Positions 17,680 to 29,864 of a DNA stretch of 64,000 bases are shown here, piece by piece. Below the pieces are notes generated by a model. That model searched no databases. It worked only from the letters and a program-made list of their open reading frames with translations, and was not told where the DNA came from. Origin of the DNA: Burkholderiales bacterium (GTDB lineage Bacteria; Pseudomonadota; Gammaproteobacteria; Burkholderiales; Burkholderiaceae_E). A program made the translations under genes and the position numbers. Every line of letters begins with the position of its first letter. The stretch's first letter is position 1. The stretch is from NCBI GenBank assembly GCA_026399875.1, contig JAPLQF010000008.1, positions 56,148 to 120,147 of the forward strand, read 5' to 3'.

Positions 17680-19382
17680 GCCTTGCCGAAGACCGGTTTG
17701 CCCTCGATGCGCCGCGTGATGACCCACTGCTGGGCAATCGAAAACAGGTTGTTGACCACCCAGTAGAGCACCAGCCCGGCCGGGAAAAAGAAGAACATCA
17801 CCGAAAAGATCAGCGGCATCCACAGCATCATCTTGGCCTGCAGCGGATCGGGCGGCGTCGGATTGAGACGGGTCTGAATGATCATGCTGCCTGCCATCAG
17901 CAGGGGCAGGATGTAGAAGGGATCGGGTGCGGCAAGGTCCTTGATCCAGCCGATCCAGGGCGCATCACGCATCTCGACCGATGCGAGCAGCACCCAGTAG
18001 AGCGAAATGAACACTGGAATCTGCACCACCACCGGCAGACAGCCACCGAGCGGATTGATCTTCTCGGTCTTGTAGAGCTCCATCATCGCCTGATTGAGCT
18101 TGACCCGATCATTGCCATAACGCTCGCGCAGCGCGGTGAGCTTGGGCGTGACCAGCTTCATCTTGGCCATCGACCGATAGCTCGCCGCCTGCAGCGGGAA
18201 GAAGGCCAGTTTCACGATCAGGGTCAGCAAAACGATGGTCCAGCCCCAGTTCAGCACCAGTCCGTGCAAAAACTCCATCAGCCAGAAAAGCGGCTTGGCA
18301 ATCACGGTCAGGAAGCCATAGTCGACGGTCAGGTCGAGACCGGGTGCCACCTGCGCCAGCACCTTCTGATCCTGCGGTCCGACATAGAGTTGCGTGGCCA
18401 CCGACTCGGTGGCACCCGGCGAGATCGACTTGAGTGGCAGCAGCATGCCCACCGAAAACACGCCCTTGTCGACCTTGCGGGTAAAGAATTCTCGGGCCGA
18501 ATCGCCACCCACCACCCAGGCCGACACGAAATAGTGCTGAATGATGCCGACCCAGCCGTCGTTGGCATTTTTCGTGTGAGTGGCTTTGCCCTTTTCGATG
18601 TCCGCGAAGTCGACCTTCTGAAACTTGTCCTTATCAGAAAAGACCACCGGGCCGGTGTAGGTGCTATAGAACTGCGACTCACCCGGCGGCGCGGTGTCGT
18701 CACGCGTCAACTGCAGATAGAGGCTGGGCTGAATCGGCTCGGCCGAATCATTGGTGACATCGGTCTTCATCTCAAGCAGATACGAGCCCCGTTTGAGCGT
18801 GTAACGGCGCACGAGCTTCGCCCCACCACTGTCTGCGGTCATGGTGAGCGTGACTTCATTACTGCCATCGGCCAGGACATGGTTCCCGGTCTCAATCACA
18901 AACGGCGTGCGATGCGTCGGATAGGACGCTCCCTGTGGGCCGATCAGCCCCGACTGCGCCAGATAGATATGACCCGGCCTGTCGGTCATCAGGACCACAT
19001 TCGAGTTGCCGACCTTGTCTTCGGTATCTCGGAATTTCTCAAGCTCCGCCCGCACGACCTGACCACCGATCGGATCGATATCGAGCTTGAGCACATCATT
19101 GGCCAACCTGACCGTGGCCCTGGACGCAGTCTTGCTGTCGGCAGGGACCGCCGCACTGCCGGCCGGGACCGATGCCGAACCCACTGTCGGCACCGAATTG
19201 TCGACCTTGGCCGCTTTATCGGTCTGCCCGGCTGCGCCGCCGGTTGAAGCCGGCGCCTGCTGCTGGCCACCCAGAAAGCCGGCCAGGATCGATTGCCGAC
19301 CCTGATCACGCTGCCAGGCATCCCAGAGGAAAAGCAGTGACATCGAGAAAATGACCCAAAGGATCGTACGTTGATTCTGCAT
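17676..19382 (-). CDS. yidC: Membrane protein insertase YidC
   Basis: The 568-residue insertase helps insert and fold inner-membrane proteins, alone or with Sec. ATG at 19382 starts MQNQRTILWVIFSMSLLFLWDAW, the first transmembrane helix. A Gly/Ala/Ser/Thr-rich linker follows and then the large periplasmic P1 domain (about 80-340). The conserved core begins FLHGLVLNWGWTIVLLTLIVKLAFFPL, with the hydrophilic-groove Arg in AASYRSMAKMKLVTPKLTALRERYG and the element LGGCLPVVVQIPVF. The length is normal for a Gram-negative YidC. yidD, rnpA and rpmH lie upstream on the same strand. Confidence 0.97.
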   Translation of the reverse strand: MQNQRTILWVIFSMSLLFLWDAWQRDQGRQSILAGFLGGQQQAPASTGGAAGQTDKAAKVDNSVPTVGSASVPAGSAAVPADSKTASRATVRLANDVLKLDIDPIGGQVVRAELEKFRDTEDKVGNSNVVLMTDRPGHIYLAQSGLIGPQGASYPTHRTPFVIETGNHVLADGSNEVTLTMTADSGGAKLVRRYTLKRGSYLLEMKTDVTNDSAEPIQPSLYLQLTRDDTAPPGESQFYSTYTGPVVFSDKDKFQKVDFADIEKGKATHTKNANDGWVGIIQHYFVSAWVVGGDSAREFFTRKVDKGVFSVGMLLPLKSISPGATESVATQLYVGPQDQKVLAQVAPGLDLTVDYGFLTVIAKPLFWLMEFLHGLVLNWGWTIVLLTLIVKLAFFPLQAASYRSMAKMKLVTPKLTALRERYGNDRVKLNQAMMELYKTEKINPLGGCLPVVVQIPVFISLYWVLLASVEMRDAPWIGWIKDLAAPDPFYILPLLMAGSMIIQTRLNPTPPDPLQAKMMLWMPLIFSVMFFFFPAGLVLYWVVNNLFSIAQQWVITRRIEGKPVFGKA

Positions 19383-19390
19383 GGCGGGAA

Positions 19391-19774
19391 TTACTCTCGA
19401 ATCGAAGGTAGGCAACACGAACAGGACAAACGTTTCATCTGACCGGGACCGCTGGGCAGCCACTGGGCACGGGCTGATTCACTGGCTGACGCTGTTGCAG
19501 CTTCGGGCACCGGATCGAGGCCACCGGCATGAAAAGGATGACATCGCCCAAGCCTGCGAATCGTCAGCCACAACCCCTTCATCAAACCGAAACGCTCAAG
19601 CGCCTGCGCACCATACTCGGAACAGCTCGGATAAAACCGACAACGTGGGCCGAGCAAGGGGCTGATTCCCAGCCTGTACAGGGCAATCAGCGACAACGCG
19701 ATCCATAGTCCGACACTGGACAGACGCCGAAAAAGCGGATGAATCAACGACCTCATTGAAGGCGAAAAGGCCAT
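19391..19774 (-). CDS. yidD: Membrane protein insertion efficiency factor YidD
   Basis: A small protein of about 127 residues with the YidD hallmark [30 protein letters not shown] and the [15 protein letters not shown] segment. YidD is a peripheral inner-membrane protein that aids YidC-dependent insertion. The start is uncertain. A TTG overlaps the rnpA stop at 19792; ATG at 19774 has GAGG just upstream and is preferred; ATG at 19756 gives the most family-like N-terminus. The C-terminal tail of about 40 residues after the conserved part is longer than in many homologues. Confidence 0.9.
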   Translation of the reverse strand: MAFSPSMRSLIHPLFRRLSSVGLWIALSLIALYRLGISPLLGPRCRFYPSCSEYGAQALERFGLMKGLWLTIRRLGRCHPFHAGGLDPVPEAATASASESARAQWLPSGPGQMKRLSCSCCLPSIRE

Positions 19775-19788
19775 GGCGCCTCGATGTT

Positions 19789-20196
19789 TCAAGCAACCCG
19801 GACCAGCACCCGACGCATCAGCGCATCGATTTCGGATCGGACCAGGCGCTTGAGCGCGCGATCAGCAGGCCGTCGGGCAAACGGCCGCACTTTTCGCCCA
19901 CTCGGTTCAAGCAGCGGCGAGGCCGGATCTTGAGGCAATTTCACCATCTGTATCCGTATCGCCCAGGATGGCAGACCGCTCCCCATCACTTTCGCGGGGG
20001 TGAGCACCGACTCTCGAAACGATTCGCGGATTACTCGACGAATACGATTGCGGACCGGTGAAGACGGCGCAAGCTTTTTGGGAATAGCCATCATCAGTCG
20101 GGGTTCAGCCGGATCGCTGGCAACTCGAACCGTTATGACGAAATGCTCACCGGCGATCCGTAAAGGCCGCCTTGAAGGCGTAACGCCAGGGTTCAA
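19789..20196 (-). CDS. rnpA: Ribonuclease P protein component
   Basis: The 135-residue protein is the basic cofactor of the RNase P ribozyme, which trims tRNA 5' ends. The RNR signature is present as [14 protein letters not shown] (about residues 48-61), preceded by the HFVITVRV strand that matches the family HFxL. The N-terminus is shorter than usual, with fewer than 20 residues before that strand, and the only in-frame start near rpmH is a TTG overlapping the rpmH stop (TTGA). Translation is thus probably coupled to rpmH. The sequence is diverged but the gene order makes the call secure. Confidence 0.9.
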   Translation of the reverse strand: MNPGVTPSRRPLRIAGEHFVITVRVASDPAEPRLMMAIPKKLAPSSPVRNRIRRVIRESFRESVLTPAKVMGSGLPSWAIRIQMVKLPQDPASPLLEPSGRKVRPFARRPADRALKRLVRSEIDALMRRVLVRVA

Positions 20197-20327
20197 ACAC
20201 CCAGACGCTTGCGACCTTTGGCACGACGCGCACGAATCACCGCACGCCCGCCGCGGGTCTTCATCCGCACGAGAAAGCCGTGCGTGCGCTTGCGCCGGAC
20301 CACTGAAGGTTGATATGTGCGTTTCAT
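20193..20327 (-). CDS. rpmH: 50S ribosomal protein L34
   Basis: The 44-residue protein reads [20 protein letters not shown] at its start and ends [10 protein letters not shown], the full and highly conserved L34 sequence. Over a third of the residues are Arg or Lys. It is the first gene of the rpmH-rnpA-yidD-yidC-mnmE run and diverges from dnaA. A near-consensus promoter lies just upstream. Confidence 0.98.
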   Translation of the reverse strand: MKRTYQPSVVRRKRTHGFLVRMKTRGGRAVIRARRAKGRKRLGV

Positions 20328-20354
20328 GACGGTTACTCAGTAGAAAAGCCCACC

Positions 20355-20383
20355 ATTACATCAAGGGCCCGTCAACCTGTCAA
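20355..20383 (-). promoter_or_regulatory. Sigma-70-type promoter of rpmH
   Basis: On the minus strand TTGACA (20383-20378) is followed after exactly 17 bases by TGTAAT (20360-20355). This gives six of six and five of six matches to the -35 and -10 consensus. The predicted start would be about 20 bases before the rpmH ATG. Confidence 0.7.
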
Positions 20384-20646
20384 TTTTCGATTTTCAGGCG
20401 CGTTTGGGCCCTTGCAGCAGATCGGTGTCGGTCCGAGGGGCTGCCACGATCGACCGGGCGTGCCTTTAGCCTGTGGATAAGGTAAAATCTTCCCTCAGCT
20501 TCAGCCGATTTCGGGTCGAACGACCGCCGCGCGTCAAGCGCCGCCAATCGACTTCCCAGACCATCCGGAATGCTTTCCGTTCCGGTCACGGTGCCCGAAT
20601 TGACGCATTGCTCCACGCCATACCCACGGATCCGACGCGCCTTCCA
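20384..20646 (+). promoter_or_regulatory. dnaA upstream region with a perfect DnaA box; candidate origin segment
   Basis: This is the region between rpmH and dnaA. It contains TGTGGATAA at 20472-20480, a perfect DnaA box (reverse complement TTATCCACA). Immediately downstream is a TAAAAT that could be a dnaA -10 element (about 20483-20488). In many Proteobacteria the chromosomal origin lies beside dnaA. Only one perfect box is seen on this side, so autoregulation of dnaA by DnaA protein is as likely as origin function. Confidence 0.45.
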
Positions 20647-22068
20647 ATGAATGACCTCTGGCTTGCCTGCGCGTCCCACCTCGAGTCCGAGCTACCGGCA
20701 CAGCTTTACCGCACCTGGATCAAACCACTCGTGTTTCTCGGGTACGACGAAGGTGACCAGTTGCTGACGCTTGGGGCACCCAATCGCGTCAAACTCGACT
20801 GGGTTAAAACGCAATACGGCGATCGCATCGCTCAACTGGCAACACAGCTCATCAGCCCCGAAACCCGCGTGAGCTTCGAAATCGCCGGAGGGATAGAAGA
20901 ACCGCCTGCGCAAGCCGCTCATCACGTCGCCCAGCACATCGCTCAGGCAGTGCTGCATCACCCTGGCATCAGCGAACCGCAGATCGATCCCCAGGATCAG
21001 AGCTTCGCCAACTTGCAACCCACCTTGTCAGCCGCTGCCGAACGCACCCGGCTCAATCCCGACCTGACCTTCGAGACCTTCGTGACCGGCAAAGCCAACG
21101 ATCTTGCACGGGCCGCAGCCCTGCAGGTTGCCGAACGACCGGGCGGGGCTTACAACCCGCTTTTTCTCTATGGCGGGGTCGGTCTGGGCAAGACCCATCT
21201 GATCCATGCAGTCGGCAATTCAATCCTTGCACGGGCGGCAGGCGCCAATGTGCGCTACATCACCGCCAATCAGTTCTTCCAGGACATGGTGGCCTCGATT
21301 CGGCGTCAGTCGGTCGATGAATTCAAGCGCTACTACCACTCGCTCGATCTCCTGCTGATCGACGACATCCAGTTTTTTGCCGGCAAGGAGCGTTCGCAGG
21401 AAGAGTTTTTCTATGCCTTCGAAAATCTGATCGCCGAACGCAAGCAGATCATCATCACCTCGGACACCTATCCCAAGGAAATGTCCAATATCGATGACCG
21501 GCTGATTTCCCGTTTCAACTCGGGCCTGATCGTTGCCATCGAGCCGCCCGAGCTCGAGATGCGGGTAGCCATCCTGCTGCGCAAAGCCGAATCAGCCGGC
21601 CATGAGCTCGATGAAGACGTGGCCTTCTTCGTTGCCAAGCACATCCGCCAGAATGTTCGCGAACTTGAAGGCGCATTGCGCCGTATCCTGGCGTTTGCGC
21701 AGTTCCGCCAGCAACCGATCTCGCTCGAACTAGTCAAAGAAGCTCTGAAAGACCTGTTGTCCTTCAATCGGGGTCAGATCTCGGTCGAATTCATCCAGAA
21801 GACGGTCGCCGACTTCTACAAGATGAAGATCGCCGACATGTACAGCAAGCGGCGCCCAGCCAATATCGCGCTGCCACGCCAGATTGCGATGTACCTCGCC
21901 AAAGGCCTCACCCAGAAGAGCCTTCCCGAAATCGGTGAACTCTTCGGTGGTCGCGATCACACCACGGTGCTGCATGCGGTCCGCAAGATCACCGAACTGC
22001 GTCAGCATCGCCCGGATCTGAACCATCAGATCCATGTGCTCGAACAAACCCTCAGGGAGTATCTGTGA
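20647..22068 (+). CDS. dnaA: Chromosomal replication initiator DnaA
   Basis: From the ATG at 20647 the protein has 473 residues and begins [19 protein letters not shown], the usual domain I start (partner binding). Domain II is a linker (about 85-140). The AAA+ domain III has Walker [10 protein letters not shown] (about 175-183) and Walker [11 protein letters not shown] (about 234-243). Domain IV ends with the DNA-binding signature [15 protein letters not shown] (about 433-447). An upstream extension of the frame carries no family features. dnaN and gyrB follow in the classical order. Confidence 0.98.
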   Translation: MNDLWLACASHLESELPAQLYRTWIKPLVFLGYDEGDQLLTLGAPNRVKLDWVKTQYGDRIAQLATQLISPETRVSFEIAGGIEEPPAQAAHHVAQHIAQAVLHHPGISEPQIDPQDQSFANLQPTLSAAAERTRLNPDLTFETFVTGKANDLARAAALQVAERPGGAYNPLFLYGGVGLGKTHLIHAVGNSILARAAGANVRYITANQFFQDMVASIRRQSVDEFKRYYHSLDLLLIDDIQFFAGKERSQEEFFYAFENLIAERKQIIITSDTYPKEMSNIDDRLISRFNSGLIVAIEPPELEMRVAILLRKAESAGHELDEDVAFFVAKHIRQNVRELEGALRRILAFAQFRQQPISLELVKEALKDLLSFNRGQISVEFIQKTVADFYKMKIADMYSKRRPANIALPRQIAMYLAKGLTQKSLPEIGELFGGRDHTTVLHAVRKITELRQHRPDLNHQIHVLEQTLREYL

Positions 22069-22070
22069 GA

Positions 22071-22102
22071 AAGGCTTGTGGACAAGCACAGGGACAAGCC
22101 TT
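22071..22102. promoter_or_regulatory. Inverted repeat and DnaA-box-like sites in the dnaA-dnaN gap; candidate origin element
   Basis: Just after the dnaA stop, AAGGCTTGT (22071-22079) and ACAAGCCTT (22094-22102) form a perfect 9-bp inverted repeat with a 14-base loop. Within it TGTGGACAA (22077-22085) matches the DnaA box at eight of nine positions, and TGTGGACCC (22112-22120) is a weaker match. No T-run follows. The rest of the 235-base gap shows no other feature except the dnaN ribosome-binding site AGAAGGA at about 22292. Confidence 0.4.
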
Positions 22103-22303
22103 GGCATTCGCTGTGGACCCACATGAGCAAGCCACCCTGTTGCGCAGGGTCTTGCAATCTGTCCCCACTCGCGCAACCAGCCCAGCCCAGTGCTGCACAG
22201 ACTTCACCCCCCCTGTTCAGCCAGGCCAGGTGCGGCTCTCAGGGCTTTCCCACATATTCACCGACCACAACATTGAACTAACAACAGTTTTGAGAAGGAT
22301 TCA

Positions 22304-26072
<3,769 letters not shown>

Positions 26073-26102
26073 TTTTTCAACAATTCATTTCAAGGAGACC
26101 TC

Positions 26103-26885
26103 ATGAAACTCGACTCAACCGTTACCGCCATCATTACCGGAGGTTCTTCCGGTCTTGGCGCTGCAACCGCTCGCCGATTCGCAGCCCAGGGCGTGCGCGT
26201 CGCCATCTTTGATTTCAACGAGACACTCGGCGAAGCCGTCGCTGCCGAAATCGGCGGCGTGTTCTGCAAGGTTGATGTCACCAAGGAAGCTGAAGTCGAC
26301 GCCGCTTTTGCAAAAGCGCGGGCAGCCCTCGGTCAGGAGCGGGTACTGGTCAATTGCGCCGGCACCGGTCTGGCAATCAAGACTGCAAGCAAAGACAAGC
26401 AGACCGGCGAGATCAAGCATTTCCCCACAGCCGATTTCGACCGCATCATCCAGATCAACCTGGTCGGTACCTTCCGCTGCATCGCCAAATCTGCGGCTGG
26501 CATGATTGCGCTGCCGCCCCTGGAGCATGGCGAGCGTGGTGCGATCGTCAATACCGCGTCAGTTGCAGCGGAAGACGGCCAGATCGGTCAGGCTGCCTAC
26601 AGCGCCTCAAAGGCTGCGGTCGTCGGCATGACCTTGCCGATTGCACGCGACCTGATGGGCAATGGCATCCGGATCAACACCATCCTGCCGGGCATCTTCG
26701 ATACGCCGCTGCTGCAGCGCGCACCCGACAACGTCAAGCAGGCGCTCGCCGATTCGGTGCCCTTCCCCAAGCGACTGGGTATGCCCGACGAATATGCCGC
26801 GTTGGCCGAAATCATGATCACCAACGGTTACTTCAACGGTGAGTCGGTCCGCCTCGACGGCGCGATCCGGATGGCCCCTCGTTAA
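26103..26885 (+). CDS. Short-chain dehydrogenase (3-hydroxyacyl-CoA dehydrogenase type II-like)
   Basis: The 260-residue SDR has the cofactor loop TGGSSGLGAATARRF (about 13-27), NCAG (about 83-86) and the catalytic triad Ser in NTASVAAEDGQIG with Tyr-x3-Lys in YSASK. The inserts and C-terminus (NTILPGIFDTPLLQRAP, then RLGMPDEYAALAEIMITNGYFNGESVRLDGAIRM) match the HSD17B10/FabG-like group that oxidises short or branched 3-hydroxyacyl-CoAs with NAD. A strong AAGGAG site lies before the ATG. It follows gyrB by 30 bases on the same strand but is functionally unrelated. Confidence 0.85.
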   Translation: MKLDSTVTAIITGGSSGLGAATARRFAAQGVRVAIFDFNETLGEAVAAEIGGVFCKVDVTKEAEVDAAFAKARAALGQERVLVNCAGTGLAIKTASKDKQTGEIKHFPTADFDRIIQINLVGTFRCIAKSAAGMIALPPLEHGERGAIVNTASVAAEDGQIGQAAYSASKAAVVGMTLPIARDLMGNGIRINTILPGIFDTPLLQRAPDNVKQALADSVPFPKRLGMPDEYAALAEIMITNGYFNGESVRLDGAIRMAPR

Positions 26886-26893
26886 GCCATCAG

Positions 26894-26944
26894 CACAGAC
26901 GCACCGGCGTCTGTGACCATGATCGACAGGCGCCATGGCGCCTG
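26894..26944. terminator. Two strong hairpins after the SDR gene
   Basis: CACAGACGC (26894-26902) pairs perfectly with GCGTCTGTG (26907-26915) around the tetraloop ACCG. Eleven bases later an 18-bp perfect palindrome, CAGGCGCCATGGCGCCTG, occupies 26927-26944. They lie between the SDR gene and a gene on the opposite strand. No T-run follows either, so factor-assisted termination or mRNA 3'-end protection is inferred. Confidence 0.5.
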
Positions 26945-26991
26945 ATTGACAGCTTGGCAGGCTTGTTACCGAGCGCGGGATCGCCGGTCGA

Positions 26992-27291
26992 TCAACGGTC
27001 AGTGAACAAAGCCCGCATGGCTTCATCGGTCCGCTTGAGCGTCTGGAGATTGGCCAGTACCGCGTTGCTGGCCACCATCAGGTTGACCATGTTTCGAGGT
27101 AGATCGGCATCGGCATTGGGCAGCAAGGCATCGGCCCTTGCCAATGGCGTATCAAGTCCTGCCGCGCCAGGCGACAAACCTGCAGGTGCCTGTACAGGCC
27201 GCTGAGTCGCAGCCCGGGCAATCTCGAAGGCAGCGGTATCAAACTGCCGTGAAGCCGCTGCCAAACCATTACGTCCAATCGTCATGTCCAT
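26992..27291 (-). CDS. Small protein with flagellar-rod-like ends
   Basis: The 99-residue protein opens with MTIGRNGLAAASRQFDTAA, which recalls the N-terminal helix of flagellar rod/hook proteins (typically S-G-M-.-A-..-.-LD.-..NIAN), and closes with RNMVNLMVASNAVLANLQTL followed by KRTDEAMRALF, which recalls their C-terminal helix. The central body of about 70-200 residues found in FlgB/FlgC/FlgG is missing; only an Ala/Pro-rich link remains. No flagellar genes are nearby. It may be a minimal, orphan rod-like protein or a shrunken gene. The family link is my reading of the two ends only. Confidence 0.5.
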   Translation of the reverse strand: MDMTIGRNGLAAASRQFDTAAFEIARAATQRPVQAPAGLSPGAAGLDTPLARADALLPNADADLPRNMVNLMVASNAVLANLQTLKRTDEAMRALFTDR

Positions 27292-27421
27292 CGCGAGCTC
27301 CTCGGTCGTTCCTGTCTGTTATCGACCGCAGAGCCGCTGGCTTCAGGACATATTTCACACTCCAAGCCGATTGCTTTCGTAAGCGATACTCGGCCTTGTT
27401 CCCCCGGATGTTTCCCGTCTC

Positions 27422-28342
27422 GTGCTGAAGAAAACCATGATTGCCCTGCTGGCCTTGCTTGTGGTGGTCGCTGCCGCCTGGCTCTGGACCCCCGATTTCA
27501 AACGGGCTGACCTCGAGGCGCGTTACGCCCGGGGTCCGGACGATTTCATTGAGGTCGCAGGCCTGAGACTTCATGTCCAAGACACCGGACCACGCGATGC
27601 ACCGGTCGTGATCCTGCTGCATGGCTTTGGCGGCAGCCTTCAGACCTGGGACGACTGGACCAGGCTGTTTGCACCCGGCTTGCGGGTGGTCACGCTCGAT
27701 CTGCCGGGCGCGGGTCTCACCGGTGCCGACCCGAGTGGTGATTACAGTGATGCCCGTGCTCAGGTGGTACTGCTGGCGCTCATGGAAAAACTCGGCATCG
27801 CTCGCGCGAGTCTGGTGGGGCATTCGATGGGTGGACGGCTGGCCTGGCAATTTTCGGCGGCGCATCCCGATCGCGTGGCCAAACTCGTACTCGTCTCGCC
27901 CGACGGCTTTGCCAGTCCGGGCTTCGACTATGGCAAGGCGCCAGAAGTGGGCATCAGCCTCAAGGCCATGAAATATGTGCTGCCCAAGCCGCTTCTGAAA
28001 ATGAGCCTGCTACCGGCTTATGCCAATCCCGAAGTCATGACGCCGGCGCTGGTGACCCGCTATTACGAGATGATGCGGGCGCCTTCGGTGCGCTCGGCGA
28101 TGATTGCAAGACTCGAGCAATCGGTCCTTCAGGATCCGGTGCCGACCCTGGCGCGCATCACCGCGCCAACACTGCTGGTGTGGGGCGATCGCGATGCCAT
28201 GATCCCGATCGCCAACGCTGATGACTATCTCAAGGCGATCGCGGGGGCCCGGCTTCAGGCCTTCCCCGGTGTCGGCCATCTGCCGCAGGAGGAGGCTGCC
28301 GAGCCTTCCGGCAAAGCGATCCTGGCGTTCCTGCAGTCCTGA
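27422..28342 (+). CDS. Alpha/beta hydrolase with N-terminal membrane anchor
   Basis: The 306-residue protein has an N-terminal hydrophobic helix (about residues 6-22), likely an uncleaved anchor or signal, and then a complete alpha/beta-hydrolase fold. The oxyanion segment is LLHGFGGS; the nucleophile elbow is GHSMGG (Ser about 137). The acid is in VWGDRDAMIP and the catalytic His in GVGHLPQEE. Substrate unknown. Although it borders the photosynthesis cluster it lacks specific BchO features and carries a membrane anchor, so I do not call it BchO. Start is GTG at 27422 or ATG at 27437. Confidence 0.8.
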   Translation: MLKKTMIALLALLVVVAAAWLWTPDFKRADLEARYARGPDDFIEVAGLRLHVQDTGPRDAPVVILLHGFGGSLQTWDDWTRLFAPGLRVVTLDLPGAGLTGADPSGDYSDARAQVVLLALMEKLGIARASLVGHSMGGRLAWQFSAAHPDRVAKLVLVSPDGFASPGFDYGKAPEVGISLKAMKYVLPKPLLKMSLLPAYANPEVMTPALVTRYYEMMRAPSVRSAMIARLEQSVLQDPVPTLARITAPTLLVWGDRDAMIPIANADDYLKAIAGARLQAFPGVGHLPQEEAAEPSGKAILAFLQS

Positions 28343-28346
28343 GCGT

Positions 28347-28625
28347 TCAGCCGAACCGGCGCCGCGGCCAGCGGTTCTTCAGATCGAGCAGATGGGTTGC
28401 CCACGACGCTGACAGGGCCAGCGCAATCCAGGGCCAGTCGGCCCCGGTCAGGGCCGCTCGCAAACCGAGCATCAGAAACAGACCGCTCGAAAGGGCGACC
28501 ACCAGCGTCGAGCCGGCGATGCCCCGGCCGGTGCGTTGCCGATAGATGATCAAGCCGATCAGTTCGAGCAGTGTGAGCACCATCGCCAGATCGACGAGAT
28601 GCCCGCTGGTAACGAATTCACGCAC
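28347..28625 (-). CDS. Small membrane protein at the left end of the photosynthesis cluster
   Basis: The 92-residue protein has about three hydrophobic segments (roughly 12-27, 38-55 and 64-80) and a basic tail ending NRWPRRRFG. It starts with GTG 30 bases after the bchP stop on the same strand, so it is probably the last gene of the bchG-bch2-bchP transcript. I recognise no family. Its position suggests, but does not show, a link with pigment or membrane assembly. Confidence 0.55.
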   Translation of the reverse strand: MREFVTSGHLVDLAMVLTLLELIGLIIYRQRTGRGIAGSTLVVALSSGLFLMLGLRAALTGADWPWIALALSASWATHLLDLKNRWPRRRFG

Positions 28626-28655
28626 GACGCAAGACCACGCCAGGGCCGTGCGGCA

Positions 28656-29861
28656 TCAGACCCGAGCGAACCCCAGCAGATGGGCCATGTCCTTGAAGAA
28701 GATGCGCACATGCGCCATCGGCTTCTTGCGAACCAGCTCCTTGTTCATATACGACTCGAAGGTCAGCTGCTGCACATCCTTGTCTTTGCAAATGCTCACG
28801 AAGCGCTCGCGACGCTTGTCGCTCGAATACCAGAATCGCTGCATGATGCCCAGCACCAGAAACACCGTGCCATGCGCTTTCATGAAGCGCTTGCGCGCCA
28901 TGGCCAATGACGTGACGTTGCCGGTGGCAAGCAGTGTTTCGATGGCTTCGGCGGCAAGTGATCCGCCGTACATGGCGTAATAGATCCCTTCGCCCGAAGC
29001 CGGTGCCACGACGCCTGCGGCATCGCCGGCGAGCACCACATCGCGTCCGTTGTCCCACTTCTTGAGCGGCTTCATCGGCAGCGGAGCACCCTCGCGCCGC
29101 AGGGTTTTGGCGCCGGTCAAACCGGTGGCAGCACGCAGATCACCGACCGCGCCGCGCAGCGAAAAACCCTTGTCGGCGCTGCCGGTTCCGATCGACAGGG
29201 TGTCACCGTGCGGGAAGACCCAGCCGTAGAAGTCGGGCGACAGGCGCCCCTGATACCAGACATCGCAGCGTGTGCCGTCGTAGTCGGCCGGCTTGACTTC
29301 GGGTGCCGCCACGATCTCGTGGTACGCAAACACATAGTTGACATCCTTGGCACCCGGAATCGCCTGGCGTGCCACACCCGACTTGGCGCCATCGGCACCG
29401 ATGATCGTGCGCGCACGGACGCTGTCGGGAGTGCCTTCGCCACGCCGATGATCTTCGCGGGCCTTGAAATGGATGGTGTTGATGCCGTCGGCACCATGCT
29501 CGAGCCGCTCGAAGCTGCCGATACGGCGGTGGGCGCCGGCGCTGGCCGCCCGCTCGCGCAGCCACTCGTCAAACTGGTCGCGATCGACCATGCCCACGAA
29601 GCCACCCTCAATCGGAATATCCACATTGGCAGTCTTGGGCGAGACCATGCGTGCCGATGTGGCACGAGCCACCAGCAGAGAATCGGGAATCGCATAGTCC
29701 TTGATCAGACGCGGCGGAATCGCGCCGCCGCAGGGCTTGATGCGCCCGGCTCGATCAAGCAGCAGGACCGAGCGGCCCTTGAGTGCCAGCTCATGGGCTG
29801 CGGTGGCACCTGCCGGTCCGCCGCCGATAACAACCACATCGTAGATTTCACGCTGATCCAT
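28656..29861 (-). CDS. bchP: Geranylgeranyl diphosphate/bacteriochlorophyll reductase BchP
   Basis: The 401-residue flavoprotein reduces the geranylgeranyl tail of bacteriochlorophyll a, in three steps, to phytyl. The N-terminal FAD site reads DVVVIGGGPAGATAAHELA (about 8-26), followed by RIKPCGGAIPPRL, typical of BchP/ChlP. A second family block is DVVLAGDAAGVVAPASGEGIYYAMYGG (about 285-311). Length and domain order are normal. It lies four bases after the PucC-like gene, which in turn follows bchG, matching the common purple-bacterial order bchG-orf427-bchP. Confidence 0.97.
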   Translation of the reverse strand: MDQREIYDVVVIGGGPAGATAAHELALKGRSVLLLDRAGRIKPCGGAIPPRLIKDYAIPDSLLVARATSARMVSPKTANVDIPIEGGFVGMVDRDQFDEWLRERAASAGAHRRIGSFERLEHGADGINTIHFKAREDHRRGEGTPDSVRARTIIGADGAKSGVARQAIPGAKDVNYVFAYHEIVAAPEVKPADYDGTRCDVWYQGRLSPDFYGWVFPHGDTLSIGTGSADKGFSLRGAVGDLRAATGLTGAKTLRREGAPLPMKPLKKWDNGRDVVLAGDAAGVVAPASGEGIYYAMYGGSLAAEAIETLLATGNVTSLAMARKRFMKAHGTVFLVLGIMQRFWYSSDKRRERFVSICKDKDVQQLTFESYMNKELVRKKPMAHVRIFFKDMAHLLGFARV

Positions 29862-29864
29862 GTT

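Noticed and set aside
20473..20646. Longer DnaA starting at 20473
   Set aside because: The extra 58 residues cover the DnaA box and promoter region and have no family similarity. [16 protein letters not shown] is the normal N-terminus.
27422..28342. Assignment of the alpha/beta hydrolase as BchO
   Set aside because: It borders the photosynthesis cluster but has an N-terminal membrane helix and no feature I can tie specifically to BchO, and it is not in a bchID neighbourhood.
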